This document shows, in pieces, positions 34,680 to 42,878 of a stretch of 42,878 nt of DNA. Position 1 is the stretch's first letter. The number at the start of each line of letters is the position of its first letter. Under the pieces are notes generated by a model that had not been told where the DNA came from, ran no database searches, and worked only from the letters and a program-made list of their open reading frames with translations. Source of the DNA: Anaerolineaceae bacterium (GTDB taxonomy: Bacteria > Chloroflexota > Anaerolineae > Anaerolineales > Anaerolineaceae). Both the position numbers and the translations under genes were made by a program. The stretch covers positions 1-42,878 of the forward strand of contig JAFGXF010000002.1 in assembly GCA_016936755.1 (NCBI GenBank). The letters are read 5' to 3'.

Positions 34680-35606
34680 ATGAACACTACCTACCCTCAC
34701 CTGCCCGTACTTTACCAAGAGATATTGACGGCAATCCAGCCCAAAACGCCCGGACTTTATGTGGACTGTACACTGGGCGCCGGTGGCCATGCCCGGGGAA
34801 TACTGGAAATGAGTTCTCCAGGCGGCCAGTTGCTCGGCTTTGACCTGGACCCGGCTGCCATCACAATCGCAACAGAACGTCTGAAGGATTATGGGACGCG
34901 GGCGATCCTGGTCAAAGCCAGTTACACCTGTTTGAGTGAAGAGCTCAAACGGTTGGGCTGGCAGGCAGTCCAGGGTGTGGTCCTTGACCTGGGCGTGTCC
35001 TCAATGCAGTTCGACCAGCCGGAGCGAGGGTTCAGTTTCCGCGAGGATGCCCCCCTGGATATGCGCTTCAACCCTGATCAGGGGCAAAGCGCTGCAATCC
35101 TGGTCAACAAGCTGGGTGAAAGTGAACTGGCGGATATCCTGTGGCGCTACGGAGAGGAAAGATACTCCCGGCGCATTGCCAGAGCCATCGTGGCGAACCG
35201 ACCGGTGGAGACGACCCGGCAGCTGGCTGAGCTGGTCAAGCAGGAGTACCGGGGCAAGGTTGGACACATACACCCCGCCACCCGCACCTTCCAGGCACTG
35301 CGCATCGCTGTCAATGGCGAACTTGAAGCGCTGGAAGCTGTGTTACCCCAGGCAGTCCAGGCCCTGGCTGCCGGAGGTAGACTGGCGGTTATATCGTTTC
35401 ATTCGCTGGAAGACCGTCTTGTCAAGCAATACTTCCAGCTTGAAAGCAAGGATTGCATCTGCCCGCCCGAACAACCGCTTTGCACATGCAGTCACCGGGC
35501 AAGCCTGAAGCTGATCACGAAGCACCCGCTCACCCCTTCAGGATCAGAGCTCGACATCAATGAACGAGCACGTTCTGCAAAACTCCGAGTTGCTGAAAAA
35601 CTTTAA
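34680..35606 (+). CDS. rsmH: 16S rRNA (cytosine(1402)-N(4))-methyltransferase RsmH
   Basis: The 308-aa product has the RsmH signatures HLPVLYQEILTAIQP, DCTLGAGGHARGILE (SAM site), DLGVSSMQFDQPERGFSFR and DAPLDMRF, with FQALRIAVNGEL and ISFHSLEDRLVKQYF near the end. It methylates N4 of C1402 in the ribosomal decoding centre. It lies 14 bp after mraZ, the conserved order of dcw clusters. Confidence 0.97.
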   Translation: MNTTYPHLPVLYQEILTAIQPKTPGLYVDCTLGAGGHARGILEMSSPGGQLLGFDLDPAAITIATERLKDYGTRAILVKASYTCLSEELKRLGWQAVQGVVLDLGVSSMQFDQPERGFSFREDAPLDMRFNPDQGQSAAILVNKLGESELADILWRYGEERYSRRIARAIVANRPVETTRQLAELVKQEYRGKVGHIHPATRTFQALRIAVNGELEALEAVLPQAVQALAAGGRLAVISFHSLEDRLVKQYFQLESKDCICPPEQPLCTCSHRASLKLITKHPLTPSGSELDINERARSAKLRVAEKL

Positions 35607-35645
35607 CAACTGATCAAAGGAGTCATAAAAACAGGAATAGCCACA

Positions 35646-35714
35646 ATGCGCCTGGACTCCGGTAATGCCGGACAAAACAGCGTGGCACGTAAATTGCATG
35701 GACATCGCATATGA
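35646..35714 (+). CDS. Possible 22-aa leader ORF coupled to ftsL-like gene
   Basis: ATG at 35646 has AGGA 9 nt upstream. The 22 codons (start MRLDSGNAGQNSVARK) end in a TGA that overlaps the next gene's ATG as ATGA (35711-35714). The ftsL-like gene lacks a good ribosome site of its own, so translation of this short ORF could deliver ribosomes to it. Chance cannot be excluded. Confidence 0.35.
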   Translation: MRLDSGNAGQNSVARKLHGHRI

Positions 35715-36169
35715 CAACACAACGACTGACACAAGCATATCGACAAACACCCTGGCGCACCCAACTTCAATGGATCGGGCTGTTTCTGCTGGTCTTGATC
35801 ATACTCGCCACTGTGGCTGGGGTTTACCTCAGTGTCAGTGCCAGCGCAGCCGCTGTTGGCCGTGAAATTCAGCAGTTGGAATACGAACGGGAGATGGTCG
35901 CGCGCGAAATCGCTGATAAGCGCACGCTTTTGGCACAACTCACCTCCACCCGGCAGATGGCCTTGCGTGCGACTGAACTGGGTTATGCGCCCATCCAGGC
36001 AGGTTCAGTTCAGTATATGGTCATTCCGGGATCTATCCCCCGTCAGCCAGCCAGCCTGGTGACGGGTTCAGCATATACCGGTTATCAGCCATCGCTGGTC
36101 GAGCCACGTTTTACACAGTCGCTGCTTGAATGGATCACCGATCAATTCGTCACTTTTTCAAGAGATTAA
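35711..36169 (+). CDS. FtsL/DivIC-type septum protein
   Basis: The 152-aa product has a short cytoplasmic start, one membrane helix (about residues 21-43, WIGLFLLVLIILATVAGVYL) and a coiled coil (about 45-85, VGREIQQLEYEREMVAREI). That is the layout of FtsL and DivIC bitopic division proteins. The order rsmH, this gene, PBP2/ftsI matches the ftsL slot. Sequence conservation in this family is low, so topology and position carry the call. A proline-rich outer tail of about 60 residues follows the coiled coil. Confidence 0.8.
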   Translation: MTTQRLTQAYRQTPWRTQLQWIGLFLLVLIILATVAGVYLSVSASAAAVGREIQQLEYEREMVAREIADKRTLLAQLTSTRQMALRATELGYAPIQAGSVQYMVIPGSIPRQPASLVTGSAYTGYQPSLVEPRFTQSLLEWITDQFVTFSRD

Positions 36170-36172
36170 GAT

Positions 36173-37951
36173 ATGACGGAACGTAACTTTTCCCTGCGTT
36201 ATAAAGCAATTGGCATCATCTTTTTGGTGGTTGGTGCGGTCATTCTTATCCAGATGTTCAGGCTGCAGACCAGCGCCACCGCCAAAGCCCTTTTAAAAGC
36301 ATCTGAACGCTATGCGGGTGTTTCCAAATTGGTATATCCCGATCGCGGCAACATTTACGACCGCTGGGGGCACCTGTTAGCCGGTGATCAGCAGGTATAT
36401 GAAGTCGGTATCAACCTGCAGGCTACAAATCGCGATGCTGAAACCATCGCTTCAGTTCTGCAGGCGGTACTGAACGTGGATTATGCCACTGTATTGGAAG
36501 CTGCCGGGATGCCCTATATCGAAGGCAAGTCTGAATACATTGTCATCACCGACTTTATATCAGCTGACAAGGTCAATGCCCTGGCTGAGCTGCAGGAGCG
36601 TTATGCATCCCTGCCAAAGATCGATGGTCAGTCCAATCCAAGCCTTGCCGGGCTTGAATGGAACGGGCATCGCGTTCGCAATTATCCTGAAGGCAGCCTG
36701 GCATCCAATATCCTCGGTTTTTATGCGTTTGGTGAACGGGATTACGCCAGTGGTTACTTTGGCATCGAGGAGGAATACAACGACCTGCTATCCGGCACCC
36801 CCCAGCAGGTATTCATACCTTCCAACCCGCACCAGATGTATGACATACCGGATATGACCCCGGGCACCAGCCTGGTCTTAACCATCGATCGGTCCATCCA
36901 GGCCAGTATTGAGAACACGCTATCACGTCATATCAAGAAAACAAAAGCCAAATCGGCCACGATTGTCGTCGAGGATCCTGAAACCGGCGAGATCCTGGCG
37001 CTTGCCAGTTACCCGCAGATGAATCTTAACGAATACTGGAAGTACACCGAGATCTACCCCAATGCGACTTCATTCAACCGGGCGGTCAGCAGCGTTTATG
37101 AACCCGGATCAGTCTTTAAGGTCCTGACCATGGCGGCGGCTTTGGACAGTGGTGCAGTTACACCAGATACCGTTTTTATGGACACCGGTACCTTTGAAGT
37201 AGATGGATATACGATATACAACTGGGATTCCGGAGCCTGGGGACCACAAACCATGCTGGGCTGCTTGCAGCATTCATTGAATGTCTGCCTGTCCTGGGTT
37301 GCTTCCCAAACCGGGGCAGATACATTTTACGACTACCTGCAGGCTTTTGGACTCGGTCGCCCAACTGGTATTGACCTGGCCGGTGAGGCTTACTATCCGC
37401 TGCGCAGACCCGGGGATGCACAATGGTTCAATGTGGACCTGGCTACCAATTCATTCGGCCAGGGCATAGCCGTCACTCCCATGCAGATGATCATGGCCGT
37501 ATCTGCCATCGCCAATGATGGCAAAATGATGGCACCCCATATTGTGCGATCCATGGTTGACAATGGACGGCAATACGATGTCACGCCCCAGGTGGTTGGA
37601 ACACCCATCCGGGCAGAAACTGCCGCTGTCCTGACCAATCTTCTGGCTACTTCACTTGAAGAAGAATCATCCGTGGCACTCGTTCCAGGTTACAGCCTGG
37701 CAGGTAAAACGGGTACAGCCGAAATCGCAACAGAATACGGCTACACCACCTACCTGACAAACGCATCATTTGTAGGCTGGGGTCCAACTGAAGATCCCAA
37801 ATTCGTTGTGTACATATGGCTCGAAGAACCAAAGAACAGCGTCTGGGGCTCAGTGGTTGCCGCCCCGATGTTTTCAGAGATCGTAAAGAACCTGGTGGTT
37901 CTGATGAATATCCCACCGGATAACGTGCGTATGGAGCTGGCAAACCAATAG
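36173..37951 (+). CDS. ftsI: Penicillin-binding protein 2 / FtsI-type transpeptidase
   Basis: The 592-aa class B PBP has a membrane anchor (about 12-30), a dimerisation region with PDRGNIYDRWGHLLA, and a transpeptidase domain. Active motifs are S-x2-K in PGSVFKVLT (about 314-317), S-x-N in HSLNVCL (about 368) and KTG in AGKTGTAE (about 511). It cross-links septal peptidoglycan and pairs with FtsW. No PASTA domains are present. It is 3 bp after the ftsL-like gene, and its stop is directly followed by the murF ATG. Confidence 0.94.
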   Translation: MTERNFSLRYKAIGIIFLVVGAVILIQMFRLQTSATAKALLKASERYAGVSKLVYPDRGNIYDRWGHLLAGDQQVYEVGINLQATNRDAETIASVLQAVLNVDYATVLEAAGMPYIEGKSEYIVITDFISADKVNALAELQERYASLPKIDGQSNPSLAGLEWNGHRVRNYPEGSLASNILGFYAFGERDYASGYFGIEEEYNDLLSGTPQQVFIPSNPHQMYDIPDMTPGTSLVLTIDRSIQASIENTLSRHIKKTKAKSATIVVEDPETGEILALASYPQMNLNEYWKYTEIYPNATSFNRAVSSVYEPGSVFKVLTMAAALDSGAVTPDTVFMDTGTFEVDGYTIYNWDSGAWGPQTMLGCLQHSLNVCLSWVASQTGADTFYDYLQAFGLGRPTGIDLAGEAYYPLRRPGDAQWFNVDLATNSFGQGIAVTPMQMIMAVSAIANDGKMMAPHIVRSMVDNGRQYDVTPQVVGTPIRAETAAVLTNLLATSLEEESSVALVPGYSLAGKTGTAEIATEYGYTTYLTNASFVGWGPTEDPKFVVYIWLEEPKNSVWGSVVAAPMFSEIVKNLVVLMNIPPDNVRMELANQ

Positions 37952-39373
37952 ATGTTCCACTTGATGGATCTGCTGGAAGCGATCACCGGCAAACGCCCTG
38001 AACAAGCCTCGCTGGTTCTACCTGAAGCGGTTATTGATTCGCGTCAGGTGATCCCTGGAGCGATGTTCATTGCCCTGCCGGGTGAAAAAGTGGATGGGCA
38101 TGATTATGTACAGGATGCTTTCGACAGAGGCGCCCGCCTTGCAGTAATTCAACAGAAAGCCATGGGTGACCTCTCAGTCATCGATCTCTCTTCAGGCAGG
38201 CTGCCCAAACCATTGATCATCCCGGATGCCCCATTTTGCATCCAGGTGGCTGATGGGTTGAAAACATTGCAGGAAACCGCTCGTATCGTTCGCAGTCACT
38301 CAAAACTGAAGGTGATCGGTATCACCGGTTCAGTTGGCAAATCCACGACCAAAGAGGTTGTGAGTGAAGTCCTCGCACAACGTTTTCATACATTGAAAAA
38401 TCCGGGAAATCTGAATAATGAGATCGGATTACCGCTGACTCTCCTGAAAATCGGCCGTGGGCACGAACGGGCTGTGCTTGAAATGGGTTTTTACGTACCG
38501 GGCGAGATCAAGTTTCTCTGTGAGCTTTCCAAACCTGAAATTGGCGTGGTAACGAACATCGGTACAGTACACGCTGAACGTGCCGGCTCCCAGGCAACCA
38601 TCGCGCGGGGCAAAGCGGAATTGGTAAAAGCCCTGCCCCCTGCCCCCGTAGGAGTTGCCATTCTCAATCACGATGATCCATGGGTAAACAAGATGGCGAA
38701 AGAAACCCGGGCACGGGTGCTGTTTTATGGTCTCGATCCCCAATCGGATTTGTGGGCGGATGAGATCATCAGTCTTGGACTGGAAGGCATCACTTTCCAC
38801 CTGCATTACCAGGGTGAAACGCTGCACATGAAAGTGCCGTTGATCGGGCGCCATTCGGTCCATACCGCCTTGCGGGCCATTGCAGTTGGTCTGGTGGAAG
38901 GTCTGACGTGGCATGAGATCGTCAGCGGACTGACTTCAGATCAACCACAATTACGTCTGGTGGCAGTTCACACTGCCTCTGGAGCCCTGGTTATGGATGA
39001 TACATACAATGCATCACCAGAATCAACCCTGGCTGCATTGAACCTGCTTGGCGACCTGGATGGCAGGAAGATCGCTGTACTGGGAGATATGCTCGAGTTG
39101 GGTCAATACGAGCGACATGGCCATGAAATGGTTGGTTCACGCGCAGCTGAGATTGCAGATAAACTGATCACACTTGGCGTGAGAGGCCGCATCATTGCCA
39201 GGGCAGCTTTGCAAAGTGGATTGAAGAAAGACTGTGTTTCAAGCTTTGACACGACCGATGAAGTGATCGGTTATTTACAAAAGACATTGAAATCTGAGGA
39301 TGTTGTGCTGGTGAAGGGTTCACATGGCATGCACATGGAACGTATCGTTGCTGCCCTGGAGGTCAATTCATGA
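37952..39373 (+). CDS. murF: UDP-N-acetylmuramoyl-tripeptide--D-alanyl-D-alanine ligase
   Basis: The 473-aa Mur ligase has an N-terminal substrate domain with DSRQVIPGAMFIALPGEKVDGHDYV, the ATP site GITGSVGKSTTKEV, NNEIGLPLTLL, VVTNIGTVHAE, and the C-terminal VMDDTYNASPESTLAAL and AVLGDMLELG. These last two are typical of MurF. It joins D-Ala-D-Ala to the UDP-MurNAc-tripeptide. It follows ftsI with no gap, where murE would normally stand. It overlaps mraY at ATGA. Confidence 0.95.
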   Translation: MFHLMDLLEAITGKRPEQASLVLPEAVIDSRQVIPGAMFIALPGEKVDGHDYVQDAFDRGARLAVIQQKAMGDLSVIDLSSGRLPKPLIIPDAPFCIQVADGLKTLQETARIVRSHSKLKVIGITGSVGKSTTKEVVSEVLAQRFHTLKNPGNLNNEIGLPLTLLKIGRGHERAVLEMGFYVPGEIKFLCELSKPEIGVVTNIGTVHAERAGSQATIARGKAELVKALPPAPVGVAILNHDDPWVNKMAKETRARVLFYGLDPQSDLWADEIISLGLEGITFHLHYQGETLHMKVPLIGRHSVHTALRAIAVGLVEGLTWHEIVSGLTSDQPQLRLVAVHTASGALVMDDTYNASPESTLAALNLLGDLDGRKIAVLGDMLELGQYERHGHEMVGSRAAEIADKLITLGVRGRIIARAALQSGLKKDCVSSFDTTDEVIGYLQKTLKSEDVVLVKGSHGMHMERIVAALEVNS

Positions 39374-40362
39374 AAGATGCATCTCTTGCCATCACATTGA
39401 CGGGTTTGAGTTTCATGCTGGCAGTCATTTGGGGGGGCCCTTTGCTGCGGATCCTGAAACATTTCAAACTCGGTAAGCAGATCCGGGTTGAGGAACCCGA
39501 CCGCCATTTGATCAAAATGGGCACACCCACCATGGGTGGCTTTATGATCATCCTTCCGGTCACGTTTCTCACCATCCTGCTCAACGCGGTATCCATCATT
39601 GGCCTGGAAGTCATTGGCCGTTCCATATTGGTTCCGGTGATTGCCATGATCGGATTTGGACTGCTGGGTGCCATCGATGACTGGGAAGGAATCCGAGGTT
39701 TGCGCAAGGGTTCAGGAATGCGCGCACGAACCAAATTCCTGTTTCAGGTCCTCTTCGCATTGGGTATCGCGCTCGTCCTGCGTTATGTATTGGAAGTTCC
39801 ACAGTTGTTTTGGCCCGGTCGGGAAGGGTCTTTCGATCTGGGTGTTTTTTATGTACCGATAGCCATGTTCATCATCGTCGGTTCCTGCAATGCAGTGAAT
39901 ATTACAGATGGTCTGGATGGCCTGGCAGGCATGATTTCCGCCACGGCATTCGTTGCCATTGGCAGCATCGCCCTCGCCCAGGGACAGGTATTTCTCGGCC
40001 GTTTCTGTTTCACCCTGGTGGGTGCCACTTTCGGATTCCTGTGGTTCAACGCACACCCGGCCGAATTGTTCATGGGAGACACCGGGGCATTGGCGTTGGG
40101 AGCCACCCTTGGGGTAGTGGCATTGATGACCGGCCAATGGCTGGTCTTTGGCCTGATCCTGATCATCCCGGTTAGTGAGACACTCAGCGATATTTTGCAG
40201 GTCCTTTATTTTAAGATCACCAAGGGTAAGCGCATTTTCCTGATGGCGCCCCTTCATTATCACTTTGAGCTGCTTGGCTGGAGCGAGACACAGGTTGTGC
40301 AACGTTTCTGGCTGATCAGCCTGGTATTCGCCATGTTGGGAGTGGCGATCGCCTTAACCTAG
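39370..40362 (+). CDS. mraY: Phospho-N-acetylmuramoyl-pentapeptide-transferase
   Basis: The 330-aa product has about ten membrane helices. Family motifs are KMGTPTMGGFMI, FGLLGAIDDWEG (first Asp pair), CNAVNITDGLDGLAGM (catalytic DGLDGL) and FMGDTGALALGATLG, plus the His-rich MAPLHYHFELLGW. It moves phospho-MurNAc-pentapeptide to undecaprenyl phosphate, giving lipid I. Start ATG overlaps the murF TGA. Confidence 0.97.
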   Translation: MKDASLAITLTGLSFMLAVIWGGPLLRILKHFKLGKQIRVEEPDRHLIKMGTPTMGGFMIILPVTFLTILLNAVSIIGLEVIGRSILVPVIAMIGFGLLGAIDDWEGIRGLRKGSGMRARTKFLFQVLFALGIALVLRYVLEVPQLFWPGREGSFDLGVFYVPIAMFIIVGSCNAVNITDGLDGLAGMISATAFVAIGSIALAQGQVFLGRFCFTLVGATFGFLWFNAHPAELFMGDTGALALGATLGVVALMTGQWLVFGLILIIPVSETLSDILQVLYFKITKGKRIFLMAPLHYHFELLGWSETQVVQRFWLISLVFAMLGVAIALT

Positions 40363-40370
40363 GTGTAAAA

Positions 40371-41756
40371 ATGAGTGCCTGGTTGGATAAAAACGTTCTC
40401 GTCATCGGCGCAGCCCGTCAGGGGCAAGCCGCAGCACGCCATCTTGCTGGTCAGGGAGCACATGTCATTTTAAACGATCAGAAACCTGCCGCTGAGTGTG
40501 ATGCGATCAAGGCTTCATTCAGCAACAGCAACATCCGTTTTGAATTTGATGGTCACCCGCTTGAACTACTTAAGGGTGTTGACCTGGTATGTGTTTCCGG
40601 CGGGGTCCCGCTGACCCTGCCACTTGTTCAGGAAGCATATCGCCGGAATATTCATGTTACCAACGATTCCCAGCTGTTCATGGAAAATGTCCCCTGTCCT
40701 GTGATCGGCATCACCGGATCAGCCGGTAAAACCACCACCACGACTCTGGTGGGTCGCATGGCACAAGCTGCAGTTGACCAGCACCTGGTGCCTTATCGTA
40801 AAGTATGGGTGGGCGGCAATATCGGCACACCATTGATCGATCAGCTTGACCGGATCCAACCAAATGATCTGGTGATCCTTGAATTTTCAAGTTTTCAACT
40901 GGAATTAATGACCAGTGCGCCACATGTGGCAACCATTTTAAATATCACACCCAACCATCTTGACCGGCACACCTCGATGGCTGCCTACACCGCCGCCAAA
41001 CAGCACATCCTCGATCACCAAAAAAACCAGGATATCGCTGTGTTGAATCGTGAGGATCCAGGTGCTTTTAGATTAAAAGCAAAAGTTAAAGGCCGGCTGG
41101 TCACTTTTGGGCTTCAGCCATCCGATTTGCCTGGAACTTTTCTCGAGGGCGGGATGATCACATTCAAGGATGAAAACGGTGAACACCGCTTGTTTTCCAG
41201 GGATCTGATTGAGCTGCGTGGCGAACACAACGTCGTCAATGTCATGGCTGCGGCTGCGATCGCCTGGATGTCAGGTATTCCAGCAGAGCCGATGATCCAA
41301 GCATTGTCAGGTTTCAAGGGTGTTGCCCACCGGCTGGAATACATCCGGACACTCAGGGGAACCCAATGGTACAACGATTCGATAGCCACGGCACCGGAAC
41401 GCACTGCTGCGGCCATCCTTTCCTTCAACGAACCACTTGTGTTGTTATTGGGTGGACGGGATAAGGATCTGCCATGGGAAGATCTTGTGAAGCTGATTAA
41501 AGTAAGGGTCAAACATGTGGTTCTGTTTGGAGAAGCAGCGGGAAAGATTTTTGATGTAATCGCCAAAACACCGGCATCGAAGTTACCGGTTCTTTCTCTC
41601 TGTTATGGTTTGGAACAGGCCGTTCATACGGCAGCTTCGTTCGCCTCAGAAGGTGATGTGGTGCTTTTCTCACCCGGTGGAACGAGTTATGACGAATTCC
41701 ATGATTTTGAAGAACGTGGAGACAGGTATAAAGAATGGGTGAACAAGCTTACGTAA
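40371..41756 (+). CDS. murD: UDP-N-acetylmuramoylalanine--D-glutamate ligase
   Basis: The 461-aa product begins with a Rossmann-like domain (VLVIGAARQGQAAARHLAGQGA). It has the ATP site GITGSAGKTTTTTLVG, NIGTPLIDQL, LEFSSFQLELM, NITPNHLDRH, and later GVAHRLEYIR and YNDSIATAPE, the MurD pattern. It adds D-glutamate to UDP-MurNAc-L-Ala. AGGTG lies close before the ATG; it is 8 bp after mraY and its end overlaps the ftsW start by 22 nt. Confidence 0.96.
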   Translation: MSAWLDKNVLVIGAARQGQAAARHLAGQGAHVILNDQKPAAECDAIKASFSNSNIRFEFDGHPLELLKGVDLVCVSGGVPLTLPLVQEAYRRNIHVTNDSQLFMENVPCPVIGITGSAGKTTTTTLVGRMAQAAVDQHLVPYRKVWVGGNIGTPLIDQLDRIQPNDLVILEFSSFQLELMTSAPHVATILNITPNHLDRHTSMAAYTAAKQHILDHQKNQDIAVLNREDPGAFRLKAKVKGRLVTFGLQPSDLPGTFLEGGMITFKDENGEHRLFSRDLIELRGEHNVVNVMAAAAIAWMSGIPAEPMIQALSGFKGVAHRLEYIRTLRGTQWYNDSIATAPERTAAAILSFNEPLVLLLGGRDKDLPWEDLVKLIKVRVKHVVLFGEAAGKIFDVIAKTPASKLPVLSLCYGLEQAVHTAASFASEGDVVLFSPGGTSYDEFHDFEERGDRYKEWVNKLT

Positions 41757-42878
41757 TCGATGATACCCCTGTGGTTGACCCGCGTGTTCACGCGCGCCGC
41801 CGCACCCGCATCCGAACCGATGTTCCGATCATCCTGGTGACAGTCACCATTCTGATCTTCGGTTTGTTGATGATGTATTCCTCCAGCTCTGATATTTCCT
41901 TGCTGGTGTTTGGCAGCCCCACATACATTTTCCGGCGTCAGTTGATGTGGCTGCTCATCGGCGGCCTGGCGGCCATCTTCCTGAACTACTTCGATTACCA
42001 CAAATTCCGCCGGTTGTTAATGCCCATGCTGATCACCTTATGGATTTCGCTGGTAGCTGTATTAATCATCAAAGACATCCGCTTTAACGCAGCCCGCACC
42101 TTGTTAGGCGGTTCGATTCAGCCTTCAGAATTAGCCAAACTGGTCATCATTATTTACTTATGTTTCTGGCTATACGTACGCCAGGATAAGTTGAACGATG
42201 TTAACGTCGGTTTGATCCCGATGGGCTTGATGCTTGGTTTTACCGGTGGCTTGATCTGGCTTCAGCCCGACCTGAGTGCCGGTGCGACCATCCTGATCCT
42301 GGGTGTCATGCTCTTCATCCTGGCTGGTGGCGACTGGCGCCAGATCCTCCTGATCACCATCGTGGGTTTTCTCGTCGGCCTGGTAATGGTTAAAGTCATC
42401 CACACCGGTGAAGCCCGCATCAACAGTTACATTGAAGGCCTGAAGGATCCAATTCAAGCCAGCTACCAGGTGCGTCGCTCCCTTGAGGCAGTTGTTCGTG
42501 GCGGTCTATTTGGTGTGGGGATCGGCCAGGGAACCGTTAAGCTGACCGGTTTGCCCGTACCTCACATGGATAGTATTTTTGCGATCATCGTTGAAGAAAC
42601 CGGCATGCTGGGTGCCACGTTCGTGATGAGTCTTTACGGCATCTTCCTGTGGCGCGGGCTCACCATCGCAAAACGTGCCCAGGATCAGTTGGGATCCCTG
42701 TTGGCCGGCGGGTTGACGATCTGGATTGTTATGGAGGCGGCCATCAACATGGCGGTCATCATCGGTCTTTTCCCTGTCACCGGGAATGTACTTCCGTTGA
42801 TCAGTTATGGCGGATCGAACATGGTCACCACACTGGCCGGAATTGGCATCATTATGAGTGTTGCCCGTAATTCCACGA
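41735..42878 (+). CDS. ftsW: FtsW/RodA-type peptidoglycan polymerase (3' end outside window)
   Basis: The ATG at 41735 lies inside the murD end and has AGG 8 nt upstream; the frame stays open to the window edge (381 codons). The product is a SEDS protein with about ten membrane helices. Motifs are MMYSSSSD, RRQLMWLLIGG, QPSELAKL, WLQPDLSAG, GGLFGVGIGQGTVK, LPVPHMDSIFAIIVEETG and LPLISYGGSN. It should polymerise lipid II into septal glycan with the PBP2/FtsI encoded upstream. Typical FtsW lengths of 370-400 residues suggest only the last few residues are missing. Confidence 0.94.
   Translation, partial: MGEQAYVIDDTPVVDPRVHARRRTRIRTDVPIILVTVTILIFGLLMMYSSSSDISLLVFGSPTYIFRRQLMWLLIGGLAAIFLNYFDYHKFRRLLMPMLITLWISLVAVLIIKDIRFNAARTLLGGSIQPSELAKLVIIIYLCFWLYVRQDKLNDVNVGLIPMGLMLGFTGGLIWLQPDLSAGATILILGVMLFILAGGDWRQILLITIVGFLVGLVMVKVIHTGEARINSYIEGLKDPIQASYQVRRSLEAVVRGGLFGVGIGQGTVKLTGLPVPHMDSIFAIIVEETGMLGATFVMSLYGIFLWRGLTIAKRAQDQLGSLLAGGLTIWIVMEAAINMAVIIGLFPVTGNVLPLISYGGSNMVTTLAGIGIIMSVARNST

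Noticed and set aside
35665-35865. ORF overlapping the ftsL-like start in another frame
   Set aside because: It has no helix or family signature, and its frame conflicts with the membrane-helix and coiled-coil gene.

Overview
The window looks like a chromosomal segment of a Chloroflexota bacterium, most likely of the class Anaerolineae. The evidence is three genes for large Chlor_Arch_YYY (DUF2298)/GT39-type membrane proteins, a mevalonate kinase, a UbiA-type decaprenyl-phosphate phosphoribosyltransferase homologue, and a secreted beta-helix protein ending in FLPVALK. The taxonomic call is inference from gene families, not from an rRNA gene.

Layout. (1) 1-5.7 kb is a visibly AT-rich accessory segment between two copies of one tRNA-Val(CAC) gene. 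The left copy is cut by the window edge; the right copy is at 5671-5743. The segment holds a secreted beta-helix protein, a compact three-gene minus-strand operon with nuclease-like features (5020-1776), and an IS3-type element whose second ORF stops exactly at the right tRNA copy. The operon combines a ScoMcrA-N-like plus PD-(D/E)XK-like protein, a HEPN-like Rx5H protein and a small PD-(D/E)XK protein. It is the best candidate here for an undescribed, probably anti-phage or anti-plasmid, system. (2) 5.8-28.2 kb is one long minus-strand run with short gaps and many stop/start overlaps. In transcription order it reads tlyA, lepA, a GT4 glycosyltransferase, two methyltransferases, a GT39-like protein, a 1760-aa GT39-DUF2298 fusion, a DUF952 protein, a DUF2298 protein, another GT39-like protein, cmk, plsC and a multi-domain sensor histidine kinase. 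The middle of the run is most simply read as a cell-surface glycan or glycolipid cluster. (3) 28.2-30.5 kb is on the plus strand: a UbiA-family enzyme, mevalonate kinase, a 36-aa single-span membrane protein with its own promoter, a structured spacer and tRNA-Ser(GGA). (4) 30.5-33.9 kb is on the minus strand: an AbrB-type regulator with an ABC-2 exporter (three overlapping genes, promoter and terminator both visible), and a cysteine desulfurase-like enzyme. (5) 33.9 kb to the end is a dcw cell-wall and division cluster: mraZ, rsmH, an ftsL-like gene, a PBP2/ftsI gene, murF, mraY, murD and ftsW (running off the end). murE is missing from its usual place. The mraZ leader shows a fourfold 10-bp-phased MraZ box, a strong hairpin and an upstream 36-bp direct repeat pair.

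How the genes work together. The dcw cluster makes and polymerises lipid II at the septum. The UbiA and mevalonate kinase genes point to polyprenyl-phosphate metabolism, which supplies lipid carriers for cell-wall building and for GT39-type enzymes. plsC and cmk feed phospholipid synthesis. All functions are assigned by reading motifs; no database search was run.
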